DNA of 64,000 nucleotides from Piper betle. Its lineage: Eukaryota; Streptophyta; Magnoliopsida; Piperales; Piperaceae. Made by a program: the position numbers and the translations under genes. The stretch is taken from assembly GCA_033002965.1 (NCBI GenBank), contig JAURVB010002646.1, forward strand, positions 1-64,000, read 5' to 3'. Each line of letters begins with the position of its first letter. The stretch's first letter is position 1. This document shows, in pieces, positions 24,861 through 36,079 of this stretch. The notes under the pieces are model-generated. The model searched no databases, was not told the origin of the DNA, and worked only from the letters and a program-made list of their open reading frames with translations.

Positions 24861-25076
24861 GTAAATCAATGTTAAAATGTTAGACTAAAGGAGACATAGG
24901 CTGTGGCCATGACTCTAAAAGATTTACTTCCAATTTTGTTATGAATTTTATGGGTAGGGTTGTCCCTTTGTAGCTAAGGTTACAAAATTCTGTGATCAGA
25001 CAGCCATTGTGATATTCAGAGTGGGTAAGTAAAGATACATACACAAATGACAAGCTTTCCCAATTGCTATCCCTAT

Positions 25077-25086
25077 GCTTTATAAA
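25077..25086 (+). promoter_or_regulatory. TATA box of the glycine-rich RNA-binding protein gene
   Basis: CTTTATAAAG lies about 190 bp upstream of the ATG at 25277. A start site about 30 bp downstream would give a 5' UTR of roughly 160 nt. This is position and motif evidence only. Confidence 0.55.
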
Positions 25087-25276
25087 GAACCCAGACCCAC
25101 AACACACTGAAGTGGACCCCGCTACCACAAATATCTCCACCCTTGACCCGCCCTTGACCATGGTTGAGTTACCACAAACCCAACCCCTCCTACAAAACCG
25201 CGATAAGATCACCAAACCCTACCTCCCCTCCCCTCCCGCGCCGCTCGCCGGAGCTCCCCCACCGTCCCCGGCGACC

Positions 25277-25885
25277 ATGTCCACCGCCGAAGTCGAAGTC
25301 GAATACCGCTGCTTCGTCGGCGGCCTTGCCTGGGCCACAGACGACCGCTCCCTCGAGCAGGCCTTTAGTACCTACGGCGAAATCATCGACTCCAAGGTAT
25401 ATGCCCTAAAATCTCCCCGGATCTGGTGCTCAGGTGCTGTTGCCGCTGTTTTGTTTTCCGATTTGATCGATTCTTGGTTTTTGTCGTTGTTGTGGTGATT
25501 GGTAGATCATAAGCGATCGGGAGACGGGGCGGTCGAGGGGTTCGGATTCGTCACCTTCAGCAGCGAGCAGGCCATGCGTGACGCCATCGAGGGGATGAAC
25601 GGGCAGACCCTCGACGGCCGCAGCATCACCGTCAGCGAGGCCCAATCCCGCGGCGGTGGCGGCGGAGGCGGAGGTGGCGGATACAGGGGCGGCGGCGGAT
25701 ATGGGGGTGGTGGCGGCTATGGCCGCGGCGACGGTGGTGGATATGGCCGCGGAGACGGTGGCGGATATGGCCGCGGAGACGGTGGTGGATATGGCCGCGG
25801 CGGTGGCGGTCGGGGGTACGGTGGCGGATCTCGGTACCAGAGAAGCGGCGGGGGTGGCGCTTCCGACGATAATTGGAGAAAGTAA
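25277..25885 (+). CDS. glycine-rich RNA-binding protein (GRP7/GRP8 type), one intron, apparent 1-bp frameshift
   Basis: Single-RRM RNA-binding protein of the plant GRP7/GRP8 class; these bind transcripts in nucleus and cytoplasm and act in splicing, clock and cold/stress responses (family knowledge). Exon 1 (25277-25396, 40 aa) carries the RNP2 motif CFVGGLAW at residues 12-19 and ends IIDSK|GTATAT. Exon 2 starts at 25506 after ...TTGGTAG with the expected continuation [12 protein letters not shown]. The intron falls within the RRM, a position I recall as conserved in this family. From there the RRM ([37 protein letters not shown]) is in the +1 frame, because the run before TTCGG at about 25536-25539 has four Gs where five are needed. 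The C-terminal half is Gly-rich with repeated GRGDGGGY units and ends in TAA at 25883. Corrected length is about 166 aa, close to the family norm. Either a consensus error or a recent null allele. Confidence 0.85.
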
Positions 25886-28095
25886 TAGTCCGAGTTTGCT
25901 AGTTGTGGGCTTTCTCTACCGTTTTAAGTTTGAATGCTTGGTTGGGATCTATGTTGTGTCTGCTTTTTAGTTTGAGTTTGGATCTGTTTCAATATATGCG
26001 AAGTCAACTCTTGAAATGGTTTCTAGTGGTGTTTTTATGTTGTTGAAGGTTGTGGAATAGTGATCTGATATTAAGTATGGTGTTAACATCATGTTCAGGT
26101 AGGTTGTCTGAGTATAAGCGTACTGTTATTTTAATTCATTTTCAATTTGGTTTAGTGTGGAAAGTTTAGAAATGCAACAGCAAGAAGGCTTTATTGAAGT
26201 TTGAGTAGGTTACTAGAAAGGGGGGATAATAAATTATGTGTGTGTCTAATAGATTTGGTGGTTTTGGATATTGAATTTTGGGGTTGAAGTGGATGATTAA
26301 GTATGTGTGTAGCTTATTTGTTGCATCAAATATGCACTGCATTTTATCAAAGATTTGTATTTTATTTAAGATTATTGTGTGTGTGTGTGTGTACTCCTGC
26401 ACACGCGTGTTTACCGTGTGATTTTTAATTTAGATGTTAACTATTTAATCATGGATGAGTAACGGGTCCTCATTTGCAAGTGTTAGTAACGGGCTGCATG
26501 TATCATAGTTATGGATTTTGATTTTACTATATTTTAATTGTTTTATATTTATTGTCGGTAATTATAATTTAGTACATTACTTGTATTTGTGAAAATGAAA
26601 ATATCATTTTCAAAAGCTATAGACTAAGATAACATCAAAGAGAGGTCTTCATTCCGACAATAATTGGAGGATGTTGTAATCTGAGTTTGCAAGTTGTGGA
26701 TTTTCTTTATCGTTTTAAGTTTGGTTTATCTGGTTTGGATCTATGTTTGTTGTGTTTATTTTTTTAGTACGAGATGGGATTTGTTTCAATATATACAAAG
26801 TCAACTCTTCAAATGGTTTTTAGTAGTGTTGTTTATGTTGATAAAGGTTGTGGATTAGTTATCTGATATTAAGGATGCTGTTTAAATCATGTTAAGGTAG
26901 GTTGCCTGATGATAAACAGACTTTTTAAATTGATTCTCAATTTGGTTTAGTGTAAGAAGTTTTGAAATGCAACAGCAAGAAGGTTTTATTGATTGAGTAG
27001 GTTAATTGAAAGATGGGGTAGTAAATTATAAGTGTGATAGATTTGATGGTTTTGGATATTGAACATTAGGGTTGAAGAGGATAAGGGCGTAGCTTGTTTG
27101 TTGCATCAATTATTTGCAGAATTTTATTTAAGATTAATATGTGTGTGTGCTTTTAATTTTTAGATGCTAAATGGTTAATCATGGATGATTAAATGAGGTC
27201 CCGTTTGCAAGAGTTAGTAACAGGCTGCATATACCATAGTTATGGTTTTTTATTTTACTATATTTCAATTGTTTTTTATTTGTTGTTGGTAATTAGAGCC
27301 TAGATAGCTGTATTCACTGTGTGGGATTTGTGCTCGTATTTGTGTAAATATTTTTTCTAAAGCTCTACATTAGGATAACATCAAAGAGATGGTCTTTATC
27401 TCACGAGTAAAAGTTAAAAATAAAAATAAAAACTGACTTGATGATTCCGATTTGCACACTTTTTTCCATGATTTTCTAGCTTCTAAGAGCATGTGATTGC
27501 AAAGATCTCGGAGAACATGTACTTTAGTAATCAGTTACGAGGTCAAAGCAGTTACCAGATCGTTGTTTGTCTAGAACATGTACTCTAGTAATCAAAACTT
27601 TGCAATGAGGTAGTTTTCACCTGAAGGGCGGCGCATTGATATATGTAGAGATTAACAACCCTAGCTATTTATTTCATAACCTGTTTAGCTTGCTAGCTTT
27701 TGAGAAGACGATAATGAAGTATATGGGTGTAACTTATTTGTTGCGTCAATTATGCCCTTAATTTTATTTAAGATTTGCATTTTATTTTTAAAATTAATGT
27801 GTGTTCGTGCGCGCGCTTTTTAATTTTAGATGCTGAATGGTTAATCATGGATGAGTAAGGAGGTCCTGACTTGCAATAGTAACAGTCCCTAAGAGGCTGC
27901 ATATATCATAGTTGTGGATTTTGATTCTACCATATTTAAATTGTCTTTTTATTAATTGTTGGTAATTAGTCTAGAGCCTAGATAGTTGTATTCGTTGTGT
28001 GGGATATGTACTCGTATTTGTGAAAAAATTTTTGATAGCTCTAAATTAGGATAATAACATCAAATAGACGGTCTTTATTTCAGAAGTAAAAATGA
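25868..28095. repeat. three diverged tandem copies of the GRP 3' region
   Basis: Unit 1 starts in the last codons of the GRP gene (GACGATAATTGGAG, 25866) and runs to about 26640. Unit 2 restarts with GACAATAATTGGAG at 26658 and runs to about 27400. Unit 3, lacking its beginning, runs from about 27715 to 28090. All share 'ggttaatcatggatga'-like, 'gctgcat..atcatag' and 'gtactcgtatttgtg' stretches in the same order. Units 2 and 3 carry only the last few codons and the 3' UTR, so they are not extra genes. TG-rich microsatellites occur in each unit (26379-26391, 27140). Confidence 0.8.
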
Positions 28096-28837
28096 AAAAT
28101 TTAAGACCAAGAAGAAAATAGTGACTCAATAATTCCGGGGTTGCCATCCGTTCCATGATTTTCTAACGTCTACTTGCAGAACAGTAGTTATTGACGAGCT
28201 CAAAGATGTTACCAGATCGCCGTTAGTTGAGAACATATATTTTTGCGATGGCCATTGAGGTAGTTTTCACCCAAAGTGAGCATAGATATATGGAGAGAAT
28301 AGCAACCATTTCTATTTCCTAACCCTGTTCAGCTTGCCAGATTTTGAGGAGGGGAAACAAAAATCTGCCTCAAAGTTGCAATAGGACGCAGAGGTTGCCA
28401 TGCTGAGGGGCACAGCCCGAGGGAGGAAGCTCTTCACGAGTGCCCACTCCAGGGTGTTCGGGTGTTCATTGTATACATCGCCTGCTTCTTTAATTGATTG
28501 TCCGGACTCCCAATGATTGCACTCAGAAAGAAACAGTGTGGTAAACCATCAAGATATATTAAAACCAATATCTGGGAAGTGGCACACCACCTCAGAGCTT
28601 TGCTTCTGAGCATCATATAGCATTAGAACATAGCACCACACTAGCCAGAAGGGTGAACTTGTGTCGAGGATCCTCTCTCGAGTGTATTCCGAGGCTGGCA
28701 AGCAGGCCCCTTGAACGGGTTAGTATAGTGATCTGGTAATATTTCCCGCATTTTCGAGAAAATACCGGGACGCCTGAAATCGAACGAACAGAATATATTT
28801 GTACCTGACCAGTGGTCGAAAATCACAGCCTTGCTGC

Positions 28838-29447
28838 TAGGGTTGCTAATTGAGCGAGCCAGCTCGTGAGTATTTAGCGTTCGGCTCGGCTTAACTCGAC
28901 TCGAAACTCGACATTTAAATGCTCGACTCGAACTCGAATCTTATGAGCCGAGCTTGAGCAAGGTCGTGTTCGACTCGACTCGACTCGGTTGTAACTCGAA
29001 CTCGCTCGTAGTTCGACTCGAACTCGACTCGACAAAATAATATAATAATATAGTCTTTATATTATATTATATTATATATATATATATAAAATATAATAAC
29101 AAAAAAGCAAGATAGTTGAGATGGCAAGTATTCACCTTGATGACTTCAAGGTTGTGGGTTCAAACCACAATGACCTCACTTTTTTTTTAAGTGAGGTACT
29201 TTTGACTTTTAATCGAGCTGGTTTCGAGCTAACGAACGAGCTGGCGAACGAGCTCACAAAAATTAAACAGTTTAAGTATATTCGAGCTCGAGTCGAGCTC
29301 GAACACATAAAAGATATTCGAGTCGAACTCGAGCATGTATGTCCAAAACTCGTTCGATCTCGAGTCGAGTTCGAACGAGTTTCGAACTATTCGAGCCGAG
29401 TTCGAACACATGTTGAGCTCGGCTCGCTCGCTCAATTAGCACCCCTA
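28838..29447. mobile_element. hAT-type MITE, copy 2 (8-bp TSD CTTGCTGC)
   Basis: The element begins TAGGGTTGCTAATTGAGC and ends GCTCAATTAGCACCCCTA, with CTTGCTGC on both sides (28830-28837 and 29448-29455). The paralogous F-box copy B has the unfilled site, a single CTTGCTGC at about 38792-38799, which proves insertion. It has dense CTCGA/TCGAG subterminal motifs and a (TA)-rich centre. It is the same family as 13701-14317, inverted. Confidence 0.95.
29113..29188 (+). promoter_or_regulatory. tRNA-like RNA polymerase III promoter inside MITE copy 2
   Basis: A box TAGTTGAGATGG (29113-29124) and B box GTTCAAACC (29158-29166) are full consensus matches 45 nt apart. TTGTGG/CCACAA can pair around the B box like a T-arm. 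A T9 run (29180-29188) follows 13 nt later and could terminate Pol III transcription. The same module is in copy 1. Confidence 0.6.
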
Positions 29448-29759
29448 CTTGCTGCCAAAGGCGACGGACTGCAACGGCAAGTGGCTTCTGAAAGGGAGTA
29501 ACTGAATAACTGGAGGCAGTCTTAGCCAGGTTTTGTGGGTGGCGCTATAGAGGTTTACACCGCGGCGGGACATCGCTGTCCGGGCCATGAAGATAAGATC
29601 TTCACACTTGCCAGCGAGTTTGCAAAGGGTGTAGAAAGACAGTTCCGAGAGGAGGCTGTTCCATGACTTAGCATACTAGCATACTGATTTGAGGACTGAA
29701 TGGAATTGGAAGGGTACACCGACAAGGACCCCGAGTGCAATGTCGTTTGGCAAGCTTGG

Positions 29760-31540
29760 GATCAGATCAGAGATTATTTCTGCACTTGTATTATTGAGAT
29801 GTTTTGTTAGTCATTCCAAGCTAAAAAAGGAAAAACAAAGAATGGAAGGTGTCAAGCTGAGAGAGTTACATTTGATTCCATGTACTGTGAATTGTTCTGG
29901 AAACAGAGAGTATAGCGAATTTTAGTAGAAATCAAAACTTTTTTTGTTCTTTCTGCCTATCCGGCTCAGATCACTACGTACTATCATCACCTAGAAGGCC
30001 AAAGCCCGAACAAAGCCATTTTCTTTGGTGGAAGCCAACAACCTCTCACTCAACAACATATCTTTAGCTATTCATGGATGTTACCGGGTCATGAACGAAA
30101 ATTAAAAATCTGTATTATGATTCTAAACCAAGAGACATTGAGATCTAAAGAGGGATTTTACCTGTAGTGTCTATAAAAAGGCGTAGCTTAGCACAAAAAA
30201 TAGGTAAGAGCAGGAAGGGAGAGAGGCTGCGAAGGTTGTTGTGCTTGCTTGTTGGATAGAAATTATTAGCTAAAACTATTTATATATACAAGCAAGCAGC
30301 TTCTTCTCCTATTGGTTTCTCATCTCTCAGTCATGGTTGTCTAGAAAGTAGCTCTATGACTGCGTGTAAGAGAGTAAGCAGTATGTACCTCTTCTCCTGC
30401 CATGGATGGATAACCTATAATTGGTAGGACAAATTCTTGATCTAAAAGGGGTGGTGGAATTACCAAGTAATGGAATTTCATGCTACATTGCCTAAAAAAA
30501 TAGAGAGGGAGGTGTTGTGTCTGAAATCTAGACTTAGAAAAAATGGCCTAATAATGGCCTTAAGCAAAAGAAAGTCAAGCCTATTGAAACAAGAGGACTC
30601 TTTTAAGACTCCTGCCAGAAGGAAAAAAATTGAAAAGACCAGAGGTCAAAAGATTTGTGAATTACTCATAGAAGAAATGTTTATCAATAATCAAAGAGAA
30701 AAGGATTGGAGGAAGAACATAATGTATTTATGTAAATGCTAACCAAAAAATTAACAATGTGAGAAGAAAATTTGCAACATGTATATGCTAATTAACTATT
30801 AAAAATCCTACTTGATGAATTGCATACTATGACATTGAAAAAATTTAATAATAATAAAAAAAGAACCATGAACTTGATAATCACAATACAGAAGTGGTGG
30901 TAAATTTTTGCCAACAAAAAGGAACCTGATTGTGATTATGCTGCTGCTACTTCTTTTAAAATTGTTAACTATCTGTGGCTTGTTATCACTAAATAAGAAA
31001 CTACAAAGATCTAAACAACCATCACTAGAAAATTGACAATCATCACTGCAAAGATCTAAACAAAAATCAGAGTATTAAAAACATACCCGAAACTATAAGA
31101 ATTAGGTTAAGAAAGCACATAACATCATCTGAAAAACATCTTTTTTTAAAAAAAATGACTTAATAGAACATTAAAAAAAGTACGTTCGCAGAAAGGATCC
31201 TTCGTCGTGGCCGGGCTTGAAGAAGAAGAAAGGCCTGGTGCGGGTGTTATGTGTATTGGGCCATGGGCTTCCTATTTGGGCCTGGTTTCCATCATTTACT
31301 GTGGTCCGTGGGCTGGCTTGTTTTAGACTATGGGCTTTTTATTTTGGGCATTGCTTCAATCGATGGGCTTGAGTTCGCTTGATCTGCTTGGCCAGTTGAC
31401 CATGTTTCTTACTAAAAAAATTGTAGCTAAAATGAAGCTAAGAATAGGGATGGGCATCGGTTAGATGGACTTCGGATAAATTATCGTCTGTATCTGTCTG
31501 AAATTTCGTCGGACAAAACCTATCCGAATATTTATCCGAG
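29760..31540. other. upstream region of F-box copy A (duplicated unit)
   Basis: It matches in order the regions 39080-41200 and 54350-56420. Shared landmarks are 'gagagagttacatttgatt' (29860), 'caagcagcttcttctc' (30291), 'cattgcctaaaaaaatag' (30486) and 'gaagaagaaaggcctgg' (31219). The ORF at 30470-30742 lies in this unit, is not conserved as an ORF in the other two copies, and is rejected as a gene. Confidence 0.65.
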
Positions 31541-31685
31541 TTGTCCATTGGGCCCAAACACCGAAATCAAAATCTTACCCTACCAATTACTGTTCACCGA
31601 GCCCTCACCACCTTTGCCGCCGCCCGCCACCTATGTACCCCCTCCGCTGCCCTGCCAGGCGCAAACCCCACCGCTACCGACAATC

Positions 31686-32101
31686 ATGGATCGCTTTGGC
31701 GTTGCCGACCTCGCCGCCCCCTACTCCCCCTCCTCACCCCGCCGATGCCATCATTGATGTTGGCGTCGAGCTCGCCGGCGCCTCCAACCCCACCACCCGG
31801 ACAACCCCTTTGCCTTCCTTGGCGCCGCTCCGCTCTCCCTCCCACCGTGCACCCCCGTCGATCACTTCCGTAACAACACGCCCTACATCGAAGGGGTCTG
31901 CGATTGGGCCAAGATCATCCTCTACCTCCCGATCGTGGTCGTGCGGCTTGTGTTGTTAGGGCTCTGCTTGCTAGTTGGGTACTTGGTCACTAGGTTTTCT
32001 TTGGAGAGCTGGAAGGATCAGCAGAACCCCATGCCCCGGTGGAGGTCCGGGGTCATGTGGATTACTTGGATTTGCTGCAGATGCGTGCTATTTTGCTTCG
32101 G
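31686..32101 (+). pseudogene. first exon of an LPEAT2-like lysophospholipid acyltransferase, truncated
   Basis: Reading through two frame changes from the ATG at 31686 gives the N-terminus of plant LPEAT2-type acyltransferases. These ER/Golgi membrane enzymes re-acylate lysophosphatidyl-ethanolamine. Visible segments are DNPFAFLGAA, PVDHFRNNTP, a membrane segment (IVVVRLVLLGLCLLVGYLVT), LESWKDQQNPMPRW and WICCRCVLFCFG. The exon closes at TTCGG|GTATGTG (32101/32102), a good donor. The frame changes fall in C runs (about 31735 and 31791). The next exons, which hold the catalytic NHxxxxD and EGT motifs, are not in the next 4 kb, and a solo LTR starts 87 bp downstream. It is therefore a broken gene or a captured first exon. 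Confidence 0.65.
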
Positions 32102-32187
32102 GTATGTGAAAATTGTATCATTTTAATGTTCTTTGCTATTTAGGGAAATTGGGGATTTTGTATTGTTTTCATATGAATGTTTACTCG

Positions 32188-32487
32188 TGTAACACCCCAA
32201 ATCCAGTCCACGCTCGTGAACTGAACCAGCGTGTTACAGGCCTCGGTTAGGTCGGCTAACCCGAACCCAACTCGTGCGGATCTAATCTCGACGTCTTAAG
32301 ATAGAGATACGACTCGTCATGCATGGATAATTAATAGAATCTTAACATGATACTACATGGATGAGATGCAAAATAATTCATACAACAATACAATTACGAT
32401 CAAAATCAATAAAAATTCTAAAATAAAACTGACAAAGTCTCCCCTAAAAGTGCAATTAAGGGCCACCCTCTCAAAATAATATATATG

Positions 32488-32522
<35 letters not shown>

Positions 32523-34919
32523 TGCATGTATCTACAATTTCATTCACACACAATCTAATATGTTGCAAACTCACTTGGAAGGTTGGGTCTCAACCCACAA
32601 CGCTTCCACTGCGAAATCTATTCATGTTCACATCACCTCATCATGTCTTAACACTTAATTACGTCCTATCATTATATCTTAAGCATTTAATCACATCATA
32701 TCATATCTCAGTATTTCACGTCATTCTCGATATAATAACATCGTAACAAAACTATTAATTACTCTATCAACTGACATGTGTGTGCAAACGACATCATTGC
32801 TCCTCCATCCAGGCTGGGACATCTAACTCGTGATTGTCACCTACATATAGTATAAAAACATGTCAGTAACAAACGGGTCTGAAAAATAAAATAACTATAA
32901 CAAGCTGGCTATGAGAGCAAACTCTCATATGAAAGAAAACACCATATACTCCTCGTGAATACTCCGAAGGGCACCTACTGAGGAGCCACTAGGCTGCAGA
33001 CTTGATAGCATCCCAAACTGACTGATCTGTTGCTGCTGATGCCTCTCTCGGCATTTTCTAACTTCATTTTTTGGTCTCGAATCCTAAGCCCTCTCCTTAC
33101 CTCCATATTTCTCCTGGCCTTGAACACGAAGACCAAGTACTCTCAGGCAGTTGCCTTTAGTACCCTTTAAACTACAAGTCCAGACATGCGCTGTACTTAA
33201 CAGTACCCGTAAACCTCCACATTTTCCGGGTGTGAGGAACTCAAACGTGGAGTTGTCAAGATCCCTCAGAAATGGAACAGTCTGTTGCACTAATCCAGAG
33301 CCCGCTTTGCCTGTCATGGCATTCGCTCATGGTATGTGCAGTCGGTTTCTCCATCTCTCGTTTCACCGAAAACGTAAAAACTATATATATATATAGACCT
33401 GGTAGAAGCTCCAAGCGTGTCATCGTGCCTAGGCGGCGAGCTCCTACTCCATACCTACACATCAAAACTAAATACTAACGCATGTTAACTAAATGATGCA
33501 TCAACTCGACATGACCAATATACACTCACAATACAACCAACATCAATCAACAATCAAATTATCATAAGTACGAAAGTAATTCTAACTATTCATACCAATC
33601 TTATTGTTACGTCGTAGTCGCTTATCATCCTCGCATTAGATCACTTACTTTTCATTCACACTTAATCTCATCATGCAATTCATCGTTTCATCCATAATTA
33701 AGCATTAATCACATCAATAAAGTAACCCTATCATGTTGTGCTAACAATCATCAAGTTTAAATTATAAATTCGGAGGTAATTATACCTCACGTCATTGGCG
33801 ATCTACGACAGTTAGGGTTTCGTCGCGCGTCTAGGAGCTCGACTCGACGCTCGGTGGCGTCCAAAGTCGATTAGGTTCAACTGGATGAACTCGGCAGAAA
33901 ATCTTCCAAATTCTTGCAAATCTAGTTTTTCGACGGGTTTCAGCGATTTCCCGGCAGGTTCCGGCGATTTTCCAGTGACAACCACTAGCGGTGTCTACTG
34001 GCCGAAAAAGTAAGGGAATTGGGTACCCTTGGAACCGGCTCGGCGAGCCCGACTCATCTACGACGTCGACATGGTCGATGGAAGCGGCAACTCGCCGGAA
34101 AATGGCAAAACAGAGCCGATGATGATGGGTGACTCGATCCGGCCAGCCTGGGCAGCGACGACCTCCGCTCTTGCTAGGAAAGGTCGCTGGGTGGCCGAGG
34201 GTGTCGAGGCGACCACCTGATCATGGCGGCGACGGTCGCCGGCAGCGCGATTGGCCATGGAAGCGCGACGCAAAGGCGTGGCTTCCTCACGTCGCAGCGG
34301 CCAGATGGTGGTCAGGCCTGGTCGGGGCAGCACGGCGATGCCTTGGCGGGGCTAGGCGGCGCCGATCCGCGGCAGGGTGGCGTCCACGGTAGCGGCAGCA
34401 ACGCTGCACTGGAGCAGCGTCGGGGCAAGGGTTTGGAGAAGAAGGCGTTGGGAGGGAAGAAAAGGGCTGGTGGCAAACTTGTAAATATTACTTGACTCTT
34501 CTTCGGCTCTAGTCAAAAATAATAATTAATTCATCATAAATCCTAAAAAATTCTATAAAAATAGGGGAAAATCTCATAAAATCAAACAAACACTAAAACA
34601 TCATAATGATATGCTCTAGAACTATCAACCCACCCAAACTGCCCGTAACGCGTCCTAACGCGGTAAATGACCTAAAACTAATTCTACAATCCACTATATA
34701 TATAAAAAAACTGGCATACTCTTATATATTCTAATAACTCATTCTTCTGCTGTATTCATGACGTTATCATCATATACTTTGATACGCATAACCCTCATAG
34801 TTCATACACACGACTGGCATCGGCTCAATACACGTATTTTAAAACTAACTCGACTCGAATATAACGGTCGAACCAACCGGTTCTGAATATAAACCCTAAC
34901 TCAAATAGTAAGTTTTACG
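32188..34919. mobile_element. solo LTR, family A (TSD ACTCG)
   Basis: It begins TGTAACACCCCAAATCC (32188) and ends GTTTTACG (34919), where the relative at 1-1082 ends GTTTTACA. The pentamer ACTCG flanks both sides (32183-32187 and 34920-34924). At 2.7 kb with no coding content and no PBS or gag, it is a solo LTR left by recombination, of the size seen in large plant Gypsy chromoviruses. It contains a (TA)n tract at 32491-32519 and a GC-rich part (33,820-34,480). The ORFs on both strands inside it are incidental. Confidence 0.88.
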
Positions 34920-34925
34920 ACTCGT

Positions 34926-36077
34926 GTGTGTGGAGAGTTGAATCCGATCTTATTTGATGTGCTCCAGAAAAATGAAGGTGACTCTGAGAAGGTGAGGACC
35001 CAACTAACTTCTTTAGGAGCTCATGATCCAGAAATAAAACAGAAGGAAAGGATAGCTCTCGGTTGGATGCAAAACTTCCTAAAGAATGTTGTCAGCCGGT
35101 TGAGAATATACAAATGAGAACTGGCGGGGAATTTGTAGAACCTAATTTTTTTGTTGAGAGAAAAATGTTGGAGTCTCGTGGACCTAATCCTGCAGTTAGT
35201 ACCGCATCTGCTATGATAAAAGTTGATCAGTGAGGTAAAACTTTGTTGTGTTTTTTCTGTTCCATGCAACATATGCAAATGATGGTTTTTCCTGCCTTCA
35301 TTTTTGGCTTAAGATGCATAATTTCTTTGTAATTACTTGAGAAGGTGGCAGTACTGTTCACCTGTCATTACTTACTATCAGGTACCTTAATTTTTCATGA
35401 ATTGTCAACATAAGCATGTTTTTTGGGACCATTTTTTCATTCTGCATTCTTTTTCTTGCAGACCGTAGGTTCACCAGATACTTCATGTAATCAGTTTAAC
35501 GGGAGATGTTTAAAAAACTCAGCAGCGAATTCTTCTGTAATGAGTACTAGGAGGATCAAATATGGACAGCTTGAGGCTTTATGCTACATGCTTAACTTGA
35601 AAATGTCAGAAGTGCAGCTTTTGAAATTTTGGTTCAATGCAAAGTGTTTGATCGGATCCAGCTTAGATGCATTTACCTGGAGTATCTGGTCTCGGTTCAA
35701 GTATTGCAGAGGGCAAACAATTTTTTTCTGGCTCCTATTTTCAATCTTTATTTATTGACAGTTACGTTTTTGATAAATTGGGTATTGACATTAAGGACTC
35801 TAATATTACTCTTGATGAGATCCTTGAAGCTTCGAAATCTGCAGCAAAGGGTACTGCCCAGGTTGCGGCAGCTGCGAAGGCCTTGGCAATGGACAAGGCA
35901 ATAGTTGCGGTGCGGGCTGTGGCCGCTGCTAAGAAGGCTCTGGAGCTAGTACCTTCGTTTGAGGAAGAATATGACCAAACAGAAGATTTGTTGGTAAACA
36001 ATAAGATGGAAAAGCATGTTCGTGTGAAACTGTTGTACAAGCATCAAAATATGTTTCATGTAAATGATGCCGGGTAA
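34926..36077 (+). pseudogene. unrecognised Ala-rich plant protein, exon remnants with a frameshift
   Basis: Coding-like pieces lie right of the solo LTR. 34926-35234 reads GELNPILFDVLQKNEGDSEKV... and DPEIKQKERIALGWMQNFLKN, with a frame change near 35115 and a donor at GAG|GTAAAA. After an intron with a clean acceptor (TTTTTCTTGCAG, 35461), 35462-35690 reads TVGSPDTSCNQF... and RRIKYGQLEALCYMLNLKMSEVQLL. In another frame, 35690-36077 reads SYVFDKLGIDIKDSNITLDEIL followed by a strongly helical Ala/Lys stretch (AKGTAQVAAAAKALAMDKAI..., AAKKALELVPSFEEE). I do not recognise the family. Splice sites and residue usage argue for a real ancestral gene; the stop at 35231-35233 and the frameshift argue that it is dead. 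Confidence 0.4.
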
Positions 36078-36079
36078 AT

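Larger units (their letters stand above)
28340..29745 (-). pseudogene. F-box/kelch protein pseudogene, copy A, disrupted by a hAT MITE
   Basis: Minus strand. 29745-29450 holds the F-box-like start in broken frames (RPFQFHS-type remnants, then SFYTL.KLAGKCEDLI and VNLYSAT.KTWLRLPP). The kelch-domain coding then meets the MITE at 29447-28838. On the other side it resumes with VIFDHWSGTNIFCSFDF at about 28826, and the C-terminal part runs to about 28340 (YTMNTRTPWSGHS-like, SASYCNFEADFCF). The uninterrupted equivalent is in copy B near 38770-38810. Proteins of this class act as substrate receptors of SCF ubiquitin ligases. Several frameshifts besides the insertion make it a pseudogene. Confidence 0.7.

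Noticed and set aside
25656..25970. Ala/Val-rich ORF overlapping the GRP exon 2
   Set aside because: Out-of-frame reading of the glycine-rich repeat.
29106..29180. Possible tRNA gene in the MITE
   Set aside because: A and B boxes and a T-arm-like hairpin are present but no acceptor stem pairs, so only a tRNA-derived promoter module is claimed.
30470..30742. 90-aa Lys-rich ORF
   Set aside because: Lies in the duplicated F-box upstream region and is not kept open in the two other copies.
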